From Escarpia spicata (lineage: Eukaryota; Annelida; Polychaeta; Sabellida; Siboglinidae): a DNA stretch of 64,000 nucleotides. The position numbers and the translations under genes are program-made. This document shows, piece after piece, positions 1 through 11,877 of the stretch. The stretch is from assembly GCA_963995525.1 (NCBI GenBank), contig OZ023210.1, forward strand, positions 27,069,116 to 27,133,115, written 5' to 3'. Below the pieces are notes generated by a model. That model was not told the DNA's origin. It was given only the letters and a program-made list of their open reading frames with translations, and did no database searches. Numbering within the stretch: the stretch's first letter is position 1; each line of letters begins with the position of its first letter.

Positions 1-116
1 TTCCACTTATCAGTATTGTCATGGGTCCCTGGAAGTTCGACCTTATCCAGAGTGGACTGTATATTCCTTTATTCTTGTTCAAATAATTAATGTCGCATAT
101 AATTATACATGATATG

Positions 117-353
117 ATAACACATACACACGCACGCATACATGCACGCACGCACGCACACAATCGAGCCTAGAGACTAGGCAAACCGGAAAAGACAAGA
201 TAAAGAGAAAAATAGCAATAACGCCAACAGCAACAACAACAGCAGCAAAATCAATAGACAATGGAATACCACTACAGAAAACTAACCTTGAGACGGTCTC
301 AGTGCTCAACTTGGGCAATTATTGACCGTTCTTAAGATAAGAACTTAAGGTAA
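117..353. repeat. Dispersed repeat, near-identical copy of 59512-59744
   Basis: Starts with a CA/CGCA-rich stretch, then continues through unique-looking sequence (agcaataacgccaacagc; gacggtctcagtgctcaac) that recurs in the same orientation just downstream of the tyrosine recombinase near 59.5 kb. Over about 190 bp after the CA run I count only about three differences (one A-run length change and two substitutions). It ends in a short palindromic AAGAACTTAAG-type motif. The sequence beyond it (354 onward) does not match the recombinase side, so this is either a terminal repeat of a related element or a solo copy. Confidence 0.85.
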
Positions 354-3300
354 GATGATATGGACCATTCTCGTGAAAAGTGTACAATAACAGTAAAGTA
401 ACATGTCAAAAATAAATGTTTAATTTGTTTTTAGCGAGTACTATTATTATCAAATGTGCTGTTCACATGAAGCAGCGCAACTTTATCTGATGTATTATTA
501 GATTTTTTATAATATATTTATGGATAAAAACTTAGGTATACTAGAGTCCAGATCTGCTGGTGTCTAAAATTCGTGCATCGCAAAATTCCGTGGCAACATG
601 GTATTGTGTACTACACACCTAAAATGTTTACATTGAATGATGACATGCCAGCCAGGTTTACTAGTAATCGTAGCTGTAGCATTAAAAACAGTCTGTGAAC
701 GTACGAATCTCACATTTTTATGTTTTGGTTCAAATAAGTGGGGAAACGGGGACTTTTCAAAAACGGCTGACTGGAATTTGGAAAGGCAAGACCGGCGTAG
801 AAACACATATCGGGCAAATCCCAGATTTAGGCAAACAAATTACATGACCAGGTTAATCATCTTGCTATATATAATGGTTGCATATACTGATATTTTAGCG
901 TGCATTTTTGTTCACTGCATGTCAAATATTGGACAAGGCACTTTTATTAACTAGAGAGGCGAGACCTTTGCCTAAGGCTATGTTAGTTATTGTAGTAGAG
1001 GCTGTGGTTCACTGCGCGTGCATGAATATTCATTATACGCGGGCTGCAGAATTAATCATCCACGTGGCAGCAAGCTCAAAATGATTCGCGTAAACACAAC
1101 TGTTTATCGTTTTTTTTGCGCAGATAACACCCAAAGTAGCAGAGAAAGTACTTATGGGAAATTAATACGTTTTGATACGGTACACATCGAATGCATATTA
1201 TCTATTAAAGAATCCCTTTAAATTTCCTTTCGATCCAAATAAAAAAAATGTGCCTGTATAATAGATTGTTTTGAATTGTTCATTGAGCGACCCAGTGATC
1301 TCAAGGCTAGAGCCCAAATTTACTCTACCTATTAATCTCATAACACCATGAAGTACCTGATTGGTATTAATTAATTAACCACAAGGCACCATCTATTTTT
1401 CATATCCAAAGGGTGGGGTGGCAGGGTAAGCGATAAGTATATGTACCTGAGTATTGTGGATTCTTAAACAAACTATAACACCGGGTGATTTGATTTTCGC
1501 TGACAGGGGTTTTATGTGAGGGACACAGTTGAGTGTCCGCTTGTTTGCAGCCAATTTACAGATTCCAGCCTTCACGAAGGGAAAAAAGCAGCTATATATT
1601 TATAGCGCACTCGTACCGTAGATATAGGCTCTACATGTCACAGGCATTATAACAACAAACATCAGTTACTGTTATACAGGCGTGTCAATGTAAATATAAC
1701 CGACAGGGTTACTGACGAATTAGTTAATTATTTATTTCCAAAACTCCAAGTAATTTTTTGTTCTCATTACTTTTTATGTATTAAGCATGTAGACCCCATT
1801 TCACCAGTGTAACATCTATAGCCCGAAAAAGCCTATGAGTCAGCTTCCCCTGCGGTGTCAGTTTCCCGAGTAGTCACAAAATGAGGGTTATACCTCGGTC
1901 ACTATAAGCCAGGGTTATGCAAGAGACGCCATCACCGGGTATCATGTCAGTTGATTTCTTAATTTTTTCTTCATAGAACATTAGTAGGTGTCAGTATGAA
2001 CATGTGTACTATTAAACAAACCAAGGCACTATCACCATATGTCACCAATCAGTCCTTTAAAAACTAGTATTTTTAGTGTGTCTAAGGAAAGTCCCTTTTC
2101 AGATTCTTGGAAACTGACGATGTTTCCATAGTAACGATCACGTGTGCGTCAAACATAAATTCATTCACCATGAATGCAGATCATATAGTCTGGTTATTCT
2201 CATGTCACTATGCTGTTGTATTGTAATTACCTAAATGCATCACGCTGTCAAATCACCAAATACTGCCGGTAGTTTTGTTTATTCTCCGATAATGCCCGAT
2301 CTCAGCCGCCATTTGCAATGACACGTGATTGACCCCCAGCAGGTGTCAATCAATCTTGTCTACCACAACAAGTTCAACACATGGCCCTTAATTCGTAACA
2401 CAATATCATGAGACAACTTGGCGGGAAAACCTTGGGGGGAAATCTCAGTAATAGAAGTGTCTGTCAAACTGTGTTGAAATAAGCCATATGCCAGTAAAAC
2501 AAATCACATTTCTAAGCAAAAAACAAGTATCTGGTGACACCCTTATAATTGTAACAACCAGAAAGTAGTACTTAATGTAACTTTTTATAAAAACTACAAT
2601 ACTTACAAAGCCATAACTTGGCATATGAACTTGACTTGTGTTTACCAAAAATTGCACGGGATGGTTTTATGTTTGGTGAAGGGGTCGTGCCAAAAATGCA
2701 GTACGAATTGTTGCTGTCTTTCAACATTTGTAGCAACATGTTTATGAAGCTGTATCAAACTTAATATGCATTTGTTTTAAAAAACCGTATGAATGTCAAT
2801 AACATGTTTGTACTTACAACTATACAAATTTTTCTTTTGGGGAGTTTCTCAAAATGAAATAAAATGCAATTTTAAGGTGATTTTTGACATGTTTTTTAAT
2901 TGTCTTTAAACACATTTAATTAACTCTAAACAACATAATACATCAATTCTTTTTGATCTAGAGAATTGCTTAGTATCTGAGGCAAATTCTGAGGAAAAAA
3001 TGGTTAGCTTATCTTCAAAACCTATATTATAAATTATTAATTCAAAAGAAGCGTATAATAGCCGATGCAGCCACCTTAAGAGAGAAGCTGGACAGACGTA
3101 CTGCTCTAGTGTTTTCCCACGAGATTTCGTGTTTTGACAGAAAGAACAGCACAACTCAAGATGTAAGGTGGGTGGATTGCACCAGGATTTAACTATATTA
3201 ACAGCAGATATATGTAACTAATACTTGTAAATTAACTTTTAAGTTTCCCTGTGGGAAGGTCCGTTAGTTGGTATGTGTTGACAGTATGGACAGAATTCCC

Positions 3301-4672
3301 CCAGCACTTGCATGTTGTGTATTATGGTGTACACAGGTTAAATTCAAGTTTTTGGATAAGGAAGCACTATCTACACAATTGAATGGTTCCTAATCTAGTA
3401 ATTAGCGTGAGTCTTTAATACTCAATAGGAGATCATTGTGTTGATATGTTCCCCGCTGAGATGTTGGCACAGTAGGCTGTCTGATGTGTCTGCAGCGGTG
3501 TCCGGTATCGCTATTCCGTAGGGAGTATAGGGACAGCACGTGTTGACTGTCCGTGGATAGACCGACTGCCCACTGGGTTTGGCAGGGTAGTAATGAGTTT
3601 CTCCTGAATGGCTATTAACGCCCAGTGTAGTGGGTAACTTATTTATTGATAGGATAGGTTAGCAGAAGAGTGTTTAATCTATGCTTTAAGCAATAAGTTG
3701 ATTTCTAATTGTTGTTAGCAATTATACTTACTTGCAAATCTAGACAAGTCCAGCTTATATATGTGGCAGATAGCAGTTGTTCTCACAGCAGAATTATGCT
3801 ATTTTAGTGCATTTTAAGGGAATCGTTATGTCAGCATACATATAATGATATCGTGTTAGTCATTATTTGGTTTATTCATTTATAACTGATAATTGGTTGT
3901 GTATCAATTACTGAGTCTTGTTAGTTAGTGCAATGCTGCGCAGTATTATATTAATTTCACTTGCTTGTTTATTTACAGACAGTGCATGGTGTGGTTGCAC
4001 CGAGCAGTGCTCAGGCGCTGTGTTAGACTGCAGTTCCCAGTTGGGGTGAGCATTGTTACCTTCAATGTCATGGTGTATTATTAATTGGTTAGAAACAATT
4101 AGTCTGACAGTAATATGCAACTGTATTAAGGGATTAGAGACAATGCAGTTAGACATGCGTTTAATATTGATTAATGGACTCGTATTCTATGTGGATGATG
4201 AGCCGTTACATGATGATAATGGTCATGTATATGTACCGATGCTTTATTATGCATAGAGGAGTGTCTCACATATACATGCGTTTTATTGTAGAAGTATTAC
4301 AACCGAGTTTATACTTTATTGACATTTGATACTGATTTGATACTGTGTTAATGATACTTAGGATGCATTTGAATATATTTCTTGATTTGAGAATACAGTG
4401 TTTAAACTAACATAGACCTATGTGTTATTGATAGTCAAGGAGTATTGCCGTTGGATATCTAGTTACAAATATCACAGGGTCTAGCCTGCTATTTGGTTTC
4501 TGAGATGATCTATATGCAGTTTAACTGCATCAATGTTATGCAAGGAATATTATGTTTAATGCTGTTGTTGAATGATCCTTTGTATCCATTGTGACATTTG
4601 TAGTAACCATATGTTATTCTGTTGCGGGTTTTGTTCTGTATTTTAGATTTATAACACAATAAATGATAGTCA
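354..4672. other. AT-rich stretch, no gene recognised
   Basis: Only short open frames with no recognisable motif occur here. Low-complexity A/T runs are scattered through it. Sequence around 3240-4260 could be decayed transposon DNA, perhaps belonging to the adjacent gypsy element, but I could not match it to the right-hand flank of that element. No RNA gene was seen. Confidence 0.5.
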
Positions 4673-5164
4673 TCATTTAACCGTGTTGTCTGTCTTCACG
4701 GTAAATCCCCCGCTACGTAAATTACTAGACTCAACACGATGAAGAACGTCAATAGATTCAAGACGCTCGAGTTCACTCTCCACGACTTCTCGCATGGAAT
4801 AAGGCACCCAACGCGCCTTCTGGAAAACTGGCCTTTGATCTGGTTTCAATTTAAGAGCTGCAGTGTAGCCCTTAATCCCCTCACGTGACTCGTTGAACAA
4901 ATTCCCGTAATCAATCAACAACTGGTCTACTTCTGTAGCGATCTGGGGATTGACACTGAAAATCGCACCCCATTTAAGTGGTATCTGCTTTAACCAATCC
5001 CACCCCATCAATACTGGTCGTGACCCTTTCGCCACAAACACCTGCAATGAATGCTTGTTACCACGATATCTGACAGGCACACACACTTTACCTGCCAATG
5101 GGATTAGTTCTCCGGTGTATGCCCTTAGCTTCAGACCGGTTTGTTCTAGTGGAAAGCTACGCAA
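4673..5164 (-). pseudogene. Protease end to start of reverse transcriptase (Ty3/gypsy)
   Basis: Residues include RPVLMGWDWL, typical of the end of the gypsy protease, then a linker with LIDYGNLFNE and GYTAALKLKPDQRPVFQKARWVPY, the conserved N-terminal approach to the RT domain, and ESELERLESIDVLHRVESSN. After that the expected WASPIV-type motif is absent and the frame jumps to a short tail (RSGGFTVKTDNTVK), which suggests a small internal deletion. The catalytic YxDD region is not present anywhere nearby, so this copy cannot make RT. Confidence 0.8.
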
Positions 5165-5173
5165 GACATTTTT

Positions 5174-5824
5174 TTACACATTCTCCGGTACAATAGACAC
5201 CGCCGCCCCAGTATCTACAAGCATTGACACATTGTGTCCATTTAACTCCATGTCCACATGTATGCCTCTCTTAACCTCGCTAGCTGTGTACACTCCATGT
5301 AGACCTAGGTCACTTTGACTGCCATAAACATCAGTAGCCTCATCAACATCATCATCAACATTAGAAACCTCTCTGCCTACACTGATCTCCCTTCGGCCTT
5401 TTGACTTGCACATTTTTGCTACATGACCAATTTTACCACACAAGTAACATTTTTTTATGAATTTGCATTTAGCAACAGAGTGGTGTCTGCCGCATCGGAA
5501 GCACTCTCGGTCGGCCGGCACCATCGTCTGCTTCTGTCTTGGTGATCCCCGACTAGTCACGTGATGCACCGCTGCCGTCGCCGATGGAGTATCTTCGGGC
5601 GTTTCATTGAACTCCGCCGAGTTCTTCACGGCCATTTCCTCGGCGATCGCCGTCTGATAAACCTCATTGAACGTTAGCGAATTGTCTCTGAGCATTAACT
5701 TCGCTTGTACCGCCGTCAAGTTCAGGCCCTTTACGAACATGTCTCTCAGAGCCTCATCTTGATAATCACGTGGGTACTCACATTCATCGGATAACTCGCG
5801 CAACGCCAGCGCAAACTGCGCCAC
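5174..5824 (-). pseudogene. Gag C-terminus, zinc knuckles and aspartic protease (Ty3/gypsy)
   Basis: About 216 codons. The first third continues the capsid (AQFALALRELSDECEY, then ALRDMFVKGL). Two CCHC zinc knuckles follow, CFRCGRHHSVAKC and CYLCGKIGHVAKMC, which bind nucleic acid in nucleocapsid domains. Near the C-terminus is MLVDTGAAVSIVPENV, the DTG active-site motif of retropepsin-type aspartic proteases, which cleave the polyprotein. The frame then stops; the protease continues in the adjacent frame at 5164. The order capsid-knuckles-protease fixes the strand and the gypsy assignment. Confidence 0.85.
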
Positions 5825-6131
5825 TGTTTCCGAAAGCTACACATCTGTTCATGAATTTGTTTCTCAAGCCTATGATTGTTAGTTGCTGTTTGTAAACCGT
5901 GGTCGCCGCACGAATTACCTCATCGTAGTCCGCATTTGCCGGTGTCTCCGGCTTCAGTTGCGTCTTCAACTTCGCGTAGCATTCAGCGCCAACGTTTGAC
6001 AGGAAAATGCTCTTTTTGACATCTGCGGATACGCCGTTACTGATCACGAAGAACTCGAACCGTTCAACGTAGTTTTCGAACCTCTCCTTCTCTTCCGCAT
6101 ACGGCTCGAAGCGGGCGCTCTTCCCCGACAT
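5784..6131 (-). pseudogene. Gag-like protein N-terminus (Ty3/gypsy)
   Basis: The frame opens MSGKSARFEPY and includes ERFENYVERFEFFV and KKSIFLSNVGAECYAKLK, a pattern seen in retrotransposon gag/capsid domains of metazoan gypsy elements. It reads well to NKFMNRC and then loses homology. The next segment of gag (ETVAQFALALREL) lies in another frame, overlapping the end of this one, so there is a frameshift around 5830-5850; an in-frame TAG also lies just upstream of ETVAQ. In an intact element this would form the particle and bind the genomic RNA. Not functional as it stands. Confidence 0.75.
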
Positions 6132-6146
6132 GCTTAAGTTCTTTTT

Positions 6147-6156
6147 CTCGTCGCCA
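6147..6156 (-). promoter_or_regulatory. Putative primer-binding site of the gypsy element
   Basis: On the minus strand TGGCGACGAG follows a ...CAACA end and lies about 16 bp before the gag ATG. TGG-starting sites next to an LTR CA end are the usual tRNA primer-binding sites of LTR elements. The tRNA was not identified, so this remains a positional inference. Confidence 0.4.
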
Positions 6157-6324
6157 CTGTTGCGTATTGTGGAGTTTGCATGTTTAAGGAGACAGATTAC
6201 GAATAGTAATCAACTACACATGAGGTTGGCAGTACTGTTTAACTGCATATTGTCTTATTGTGTGCAATTTATTACAACCATATTGAACAGAATTCGTAAA
6301 TCACAAAGTAATTAAATAACATAA

Positions 6325-7865
6325 AATTAATCATTATAATAATAATCATTTATTTCTTATAGCGCCCCATTCAAATAATTGTTCTGGGGCGTTTTACAAT
6401 GGTTAATGCAAATAAATAACATCATACGATATACAGTTTAAATATACTATGCAATCATGACTACTAAGTAAAATCAACTATACTGTTTTAAAATATATAA
6501 ATAAACACAATTATGCAAGCCACTAAAACAATAAAATAGGTTAATTATAATACTAAATTAATTAAAATAAATGTATAAATAATTATGATCATCGAAGGTT
6601 AAAATAATTTGTGAAAAGATGCTTCTTGAAAGTGAGAAGTATAGGGTCTTGAAAATAATGCGACTCTTCACAGGAAGCTACTGCAGCTCCAAGAGCATGG
6701 GCGTGACGTGGTCTCGTTTCGACCGCATCGTTATGATATGAGCACATGCATTTTGGACACGTTGTAGTTTCTCAATTACTGTCGCTGGCAATCCATTAAG
6801 AAGACTATTGTAGCTGTCAATTCGCGAAATGACTAGCGCATGCACAAGTTGTTTTGTATGTTCTTTGTCTAATTATCGACGAATGCGTCCAATGCTATGG
6901 AGGTGGTAATACGCATTTCTGCAAATGTTAGTTACGTGTCGCTCAAGGGACATATTAGAATCAAAGGTCACCCCGTCCCCCAAGTTTCTGGCGTGTGTAT
7001 TGGGTAACACGCGCATGTTTCCGATAGTTACACCGTCAGGAAGAACATTTTCGGTTGCTGATTTCGGTTGGACGATGATGATCTCCGTTTTGTCATCATT
7101 GAGTTTTAGCATGTTGGTTTTCATCCACTGGACGCCGGATACTGGCAACACAGAGTTCTTTTTTCGTGATGGCAATGTCGGGTGAAATATTATCGTTCAG
7201 GCTAAATTCTTGTAAAAGTTGGATGTTATCTGCATATAGATGGTAAGCCATGCCATGGTGGTTGAGTAGCGACGCGAGAGGAGTCATATATATAGTGAAC
7301 AGTAATGGTCCAAGAACTGACCCCTGCGGGACACCCCAAGTCAGTCTGTGAGGCTTAGACACTGGCAATCAACACCGTGTATTGTCTGTGTTGTAAGTAG
7401 GCAGCAAACCATGACAAACAATGATCGTCGACGCCGATGGTGTTGCTTAGTGTGTTTAAAAGAATGGCATGGTCAATTGTATCAAATGCTGCGCTCAGAT
7501 CAATTAGCAGCAGCACCACACCTTTGCTTTCGTCCATGCACCGAATCACACTGTCATGCACGCGCAGAAGCGCAGTTTCAGTACTACAGTCCTGTCGGTA
7601 TAGACTGATTGCAACGGCATATACAGGTTGTTTTCACGCATGTGTGCAATCAATCGGTTTGCCACAATCCTCTCGACTAACTTTGATAAAAAGCACATGT
7701 TAGAAATAGGCCGATAGCTTTTCCAAATTTCACTATCAAGACTTAGTTTTTCAATATGGGTGTGATGACAGCAACTTTCATTTCATCAGGTATTACTTCT
7801 AGCAAACACTTGTTCATGTTGATGCGGTAAATATGACAACACGTGGATTCTGAAGATCACTACGG
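6325..7865 (-). mobile_element. LINE of L2/CR1 type, 5'-truncated
   Basis: Minus-strand LINE fragment. Its 3' end is marked by an ATT/AAT microsatellite (about 6328-6350) followed, on the + strand, by a conserved-looking tail with TATAGCGCCCCA, similar in form to the GGCGCTATA-type tails of the other L2-like copies at 27.8 kb and 19.6 kb. RT coding remains occupy 6873-7860 in several frames. The 5' part including the endonuclease is missing, as expected for incomplete target-primed reverse transcription. Confidence 0.8.
6873..7865 (-). pseudogene. LINE reverse transcriptase, frameshifted (L2/CR1 type)
   Basis: From the 5' side: SYRPISNMCFLSKLVERIVANRL, in pieces around 7640-7740, then VLLLIDLSAAFDTIDHAILL (7355-7561), [17 protein letters not shown] and YHLYADNIQLL (7096-7368), and MKTNMLKLNDDKTEIIIV with NICRNAYYHLHSIGRIR (6873-7175). 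The catalytic YADD is YADN, and at least two frameshifts separate the blocks. The domain order and [10 protein letters not shown] motif are those of L2/CR1 reverse transcriptases. The enzyme would copy its own RNA at a nicked target; this copy is dead. Confidence 0.9.
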
Positions 7866-8162
7866 ATAATAATGGAATATATATAACAACAAAAACATAC
7901 CACTTCATTCACTTTATAACATAAATACCATAAACAAAATCTCCTTAAACATCATTGGCAGCCATTTAGGAAAATGTGGCCATTTTGTTAAATTGTGCAA
8001 CATATTTTGGAAAATGGCTGCAATATGGCTAGCATTTGTATCATGGGGCAAATCAACAATTGCTCTAAAGCCCCAAACCCACTTTTGGACATTCACTAAC
8101 TGTGTACAAATGTCCGCACAAATCCGCCGTTATGTTTAACTTTGTCACTTTCGCTTTTAAGG
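7866..8162. other. Unassigned AT-rich spacer
   Basis: No coding or RNA signal. Contains several loosely repeated GGCCATTTT/AAAATGGC words (7960-8060) that also occur in the repeat immediately downstream, so it may be a more decayed part of the same repeat. Confidence 0.4.
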
Positions 8163-8500
8163 GCGCCATCTTCAAAAAGGTGGTTAAGAATGTCGGCGAA
8201 GACCAATCGTAACATATTTGTCATCTTTGACATGTAACTAATACAATGACACAACAATTACGGTTTGATATGCTTAATTTGTTAAGATATGGGGACATTT
8301 AGTTTAGCGACCGCCATCTTTAGAAATGGCCGACGTGAATGTCGGAGAAGGTCAAAAGTAACATATTTGAAATCGTTGACCCCGAAAACCTATGTTTTGG
8401 TACCAAAATGACTGCTCTACGTGGCGCAATTATTAAGATATGGGGAAAATAGGTTTTCGGCGGTCATCTTGAAAATGGCCGCCAGCGCCTTCCAGTGCAA
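8163..8500. repeat. Degenerate ~150-bp tandem repeat, about 2.3 copies
   Basis: Successive units begin with (G/C)CGCCATCTT at about 8163, 8313 and 8461, each followed in the first two units by GTCGG-GAAG, TAACATATTTG, a GAC motif and AAGATATGGGGA. Units one and two are roughly 150 bp; the third is partial. No coding potential. Confidence 0.65.
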
Positions 8501-9684
8501 CTTCTGAGATGGCCCTATATCCAAATATTGTTGTTATTATATGCTTTAAGTGTGTGCCAAATGTCATGCTTGTATCATAAAACGCCCAATTCAGCCATAT
8601 TTTTTCACGTATCGGCTGGGCTAGTAATACTGTATCATACAATAACAATGAAGGCAATACTCAACGCAGTGGTACTAGTTCACATGGCTACTTTATTTCG
8701 GCGATTGCCTGTTTATTACAGTACATCAGTCTATAAGGCGGAGTCCAGTGCCCCTCAATGACATTAATTATAATTAACATCATTAATCTGGTCATGCACT
8801 GCCATGGCATGCAACCTGTGTAGTGTCTACTAGAGTTAGTCTCTTATTATGCTCGCACACACCAGCCAGCACACACCAACCGACTCGCGCCGACCGTCGG
8901 CGCTCGGCGTGATCCTTCTAGAAAACAAATCCACTATAAATACGCGTGTTTACCCCTTTTGCGTTTACTCGAGATGGCGCCGTTGTCCAATAAAGATTTG
9001 ATAATTTTAGTGGTGGCTGAAGCAGCAGTTGCCGTCGTCGCCGCCGCCATCGTCGTCGACTACGAACAAAAGCAAGGAATGTGTGGATGCGTCCAAACAT
9101 AGCGGCTCGAGAGGAGCAAGGGGCCTACATTAATTTAGAATTGCGCCAAACCGAACATAATTCGTACAAACAATTCCTGAGGATGCCACCTCACCCACCG
9201 AATTCCTCAAAAACGTTTTCCACCGCTAGCGCCCCTTTGTGGATTTTTAAGGCTTAATATATATGCGCCTGGTAGCGGCGCCACCAGAGGTAGCGTTTTT
9301 CACAAGACAATATGGCGATTCCTGTCGGATGCGGGAAACAAAATCAGGTGGAAATTAGGTTTATTTGTGTTGTACCTGTTTTAAGAACAAGCGATAAAAA
9401 CGATGATGGGCAATGGCAATAGGATGAAAAATAATCTACCACTTTCTGAAACGTTGGTTATCAGCCAGGTCAGTAAAATATGAAAGTAAAAAATTTAAAC
9501 TTAAGGCCCGAATTGGCTTGAAAAACCCCAAAAGACGCCGGGCTTAGCCTTATATCGAGGCCTATCACATGATTGCGTTATGATTTCTTATTGGCGAAGT
9601 TACCGCCGACCGTCGTGTTATAACAAAAATCCTGCACACACCAGCCGACTCGTCATCGGATATGCACCGACTTGTCACCGGATA
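8501..9684. other. Non-coding stretch with a GC-rich CGAC-type repeat fragment
   Basis: Most of this is unassigned. Two segments (about 8860-8925 and 9600-9680) are rich in CACACACCA(A/G)CCGACTCG and CCGACCGTCG words that recur at 11878-12050 on the far side of the LINE at 9685-11865. The simplest reading is that this LINE landed in an older CGAC-rich repeat. No gene seen. Confidence 0.5.
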
Positions 9685-10097
9685 ACTCCTTATAATAATA
9701 ATAAACTTTATTTACACACCATCAAATCCGGGACTAATGACCCCCGTTCACGGGTGTTTACAAATCGGCAATCATCTAAGAAGCATAAAAACACATTTAA
9801 GAGAAATAAATAAGAAAATAAATAAAATTAGCAAACAATATCCTAGTATATACTGTACATATATATATATATATATATATATAAACCTAGGTATAGTAAA
9901 ATTACGGGTAAATGCAATGATAAAATAAACGATTAGCAAAAGTGCTGAACAGCTGAACCTACTGGAAAAAATAAAAGCCTAATTTACATTAAATAATTTG
10001 ATTAGATACTAAAATGTGATTCTGAGATAAATAAGACTAAAAATTTATTAAAACTATATGCATGAATAATTCAAAGATTAAATGATGGCTGATTATA

Positions 10098-11432
10098 TCA
10101 GTTTGAGAACAGAAATGTCTTCAATAATTTTCCAAACTGTCTAGTGTTCTCAATCGCGCGTAGTTCCAGAGGCAGAGAGTTCCACAATGTCGGCCCAGCA
10201 CATGCAAACGCCCGGCGACCATAACGTTCTAGGTTCACGCGTGGAACATCCAGAAGCAGACCACCGCCAGAGCGAAGGGTCCTGCGTGGTGCGTGACGAT
10301 GTGACAGTGACGCGAGATACACTGGCGTGCCTGCATACAGTGCCGTGTGTACAACCATGAGTAACTTGTACTCGATGCGCTTTCTCACTGGGAGCCAGTG
10401 TAGCTGCTGTAGGACCGCAGTGATAGATCGCCGGTCACCTCGTCGAAGTTGCATCACAACACGAGCGGTTGACCGTTGGGCTCTCTCTAGACGGTGCAGC
10501 AGACGGTCAGGTATACCAAACAGCATCGCATTTCCATAATCAATTCTGGATATCACAAATGCATGGACAAGACATTTGCAGATACTGGTCGCCATTGCCT
10601 CTCGTACACAAGCAATTCTCGAGAGATGGTAGTAAGCACTTCGACATACAATTGCCACCTGCGTCGCCATCGATAAATCAGCATCGATTGCAACACCAAG
10701 GTCACGGACGATGGTCGATGTCGCTACATATTGTCCGCATATGTCGACATGATCAATGGGTATTGGTCTGCGCAAGCTCGATGAACGTATAACAATTGCT
10801 TCCGTTTTGCTCTCGTTGAGAACCAGTCTGTTGTCATAGAGCCACGTTTTAACTTCACTGATGCAAGCCTCCATTCTGATGAGAGCATTTGTATGCTCAA
10901 ACGGTGGAAAATCGACGTATAACTGCGTATCATCGGCGTACAGATGGTGTTGTACGTCGTGTCGGTTGAGTAAATTCGTTAGAGGCGCAATGTAGGCGTT
11001 GAAGAGCACCGGCCCAAGAACCGACCCCTGTGATTCTCCGGATTTCATCACGCTGCACTCAGACACTTCTTTCCCGACACGCACAGCAGAGGTACGGCCG
11101 TATAGGTATGACGCCAACCACGCATGCGCTTCGCCGCATATGCCATAGCCAAATAGTCTCCGTAGTAAGATATCGTGATTTATTGTGTCGAAGGCTGCTG
11201 TTAAATCGAGAAGCACAAGAAGTATTCCACGGCGGGCATCAATCGCTTGCGCCACATCACTGTGAATGCGTAAGAGTGCTGTCTCCGCACTGTGGCGTGG
11301 TCGGTAAGCACTCTGGTAGACGCCCAGTATGCCATTCTCGTTCAGGAAGCGTTGCAGTTGTCTTGAGACGAAGCGCTCCATTGTCTTCGCCACAAACGAA
11401 ATGTTCGATATTGGGCGGAAGTTAGACAGCAC
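10098..11432 (-). pseudogene. LINE reverse transcriptase (L2/CR1 type), 444 codons open
   Basis: RT blocks in order: LSNFRPISNISFVAKTMERF at the start, YRPRHSAETALLRIHSD, LVLLDLTAAFDTINHDILL, a GESQGSVLGPVLFNAYI block where most relatives have GVPQG, and intact YADDTQLYVDF, followed by the thumb and a C-terminal RIDYGNAMLFGIPD / LHWLPVRKRIEYKLL / AFACAGPTLWNSLP region. It ends ...FGKLLKTFLF as L2-type proteins do. The frame is cut on its 5' side by a run of T at about 11449-11455; the preceding part of the protein lies in another frame at 11440-11730. Longest coding frame in the window and the best RT preserved here. Confidence 0.9.
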
Positions 11433-11439
11433 ATTGACA

Positions 11440-11865
11440 TCAGCACCTCGTTTTTTTCAGTACAGGCGTTATGATGGCGTGTTTCATCGACTGTAGGACT
11501 AAAGCAGTGGAAGGCGACGCATTAATTATGCGTGTAATAACTGGACACAGCGCTTTAATGTTCTGTTGAAGGAGTGACGTTGGCAGCGGGTCCAGTTCGC
11601 ATGACTTGGTAGCAGATGCTAAAATTATGTTCTTCACGTCTGCCGGTGAAGCAGCTTCGAAACATACTAAACGTGCAGCCACATTCGCCACTACGTCTTC
11701 AGTTGACGATTGAGTCATATTGCGGCGCAACGCATCGATCTTCTCGGAGAAACTCTTCTGGAATTTCGCTGCAACAGTAGCTTGTGTAGCGTCCTCGGGT
11801 AGCGGTCGGTCTCCAACTCGACCAAGTAGTGTGTTTGCGATCTGGTAGACACGTCATCTCAGTAC
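11440..11865 (-). pseudogene. Region upstream of the RT in the same LINE
   Basis: Minus-strand translation gives SSTEDVVANVAARLVCFEAASPADVKNII and KSCELDPLPTSLLQ (in parts), then a hydrophobic segment and HAIITPVLKK just before the frameshift. The D-P-L-P-T-S-L-L type motif and PVLKK are the standard lead-in to L2/CR1 RT domains. Another piece (FQKSFSEKIDALRRN) is readable up to about 11760. The T-run frameshift near 11450 separates it from the main RT frame; correcting one base would join them, so the break looks recent or is a sequencing error in a homopolymer. Confidence 0.75.
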
Positions 11866-11877
11866 GGTAGTAATTAT

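Larger units (their letters stand above)
4673..6170 (-). mobile_element. Ty3/gypsy LTR retrotransposon, 5' half, broken
   Basis: Reading on the minus strand from 6131 downwards one meets gag, two zinc knuckles, an aspartic protease and the first part of reverse transcriptase, the order typical of Ty3/gypsy elements. The RT ends near 4680 after its N-terminal motifs, so RT core, RNase H and integrase are missing. Just 5' of gag on the minus strand is TGGCGACGAG (6147-6156), which looks like a primer-binding site, preceded by a CA end that could be the 5' LTR edge at about 6158. No second LTR was found. An L2-type LINE tail abuts the putative LTR near 6320. Confidence 0.8.
9685..11865 (-). mobile_element. 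LINE of L2/CR1 type, long RT still open
   Basis: Minus-strand LINE. The 3' end on the + strand is TTATAATAATAATAAACTTTATTT (shown in part; about 9690-9712), a short ATT repeat tail. Coding remains run from 10098 to about 11865 and cover all of the RT plus the segment before it; the endonuclease is absent. CGAC-rich repeat DNA lies on both sides, which marks the insertion limits. An A/T microsatellite (9860-9883) lies in its 3' untranslated part. Confidence 0.85.

Noticed and set aside
3230..4670. Left LTR of the gypsy element
   Set aside because: I compared it with the right flank (6158-6320) and found only short chance matches; no TG...CA repeat pair could be defended.
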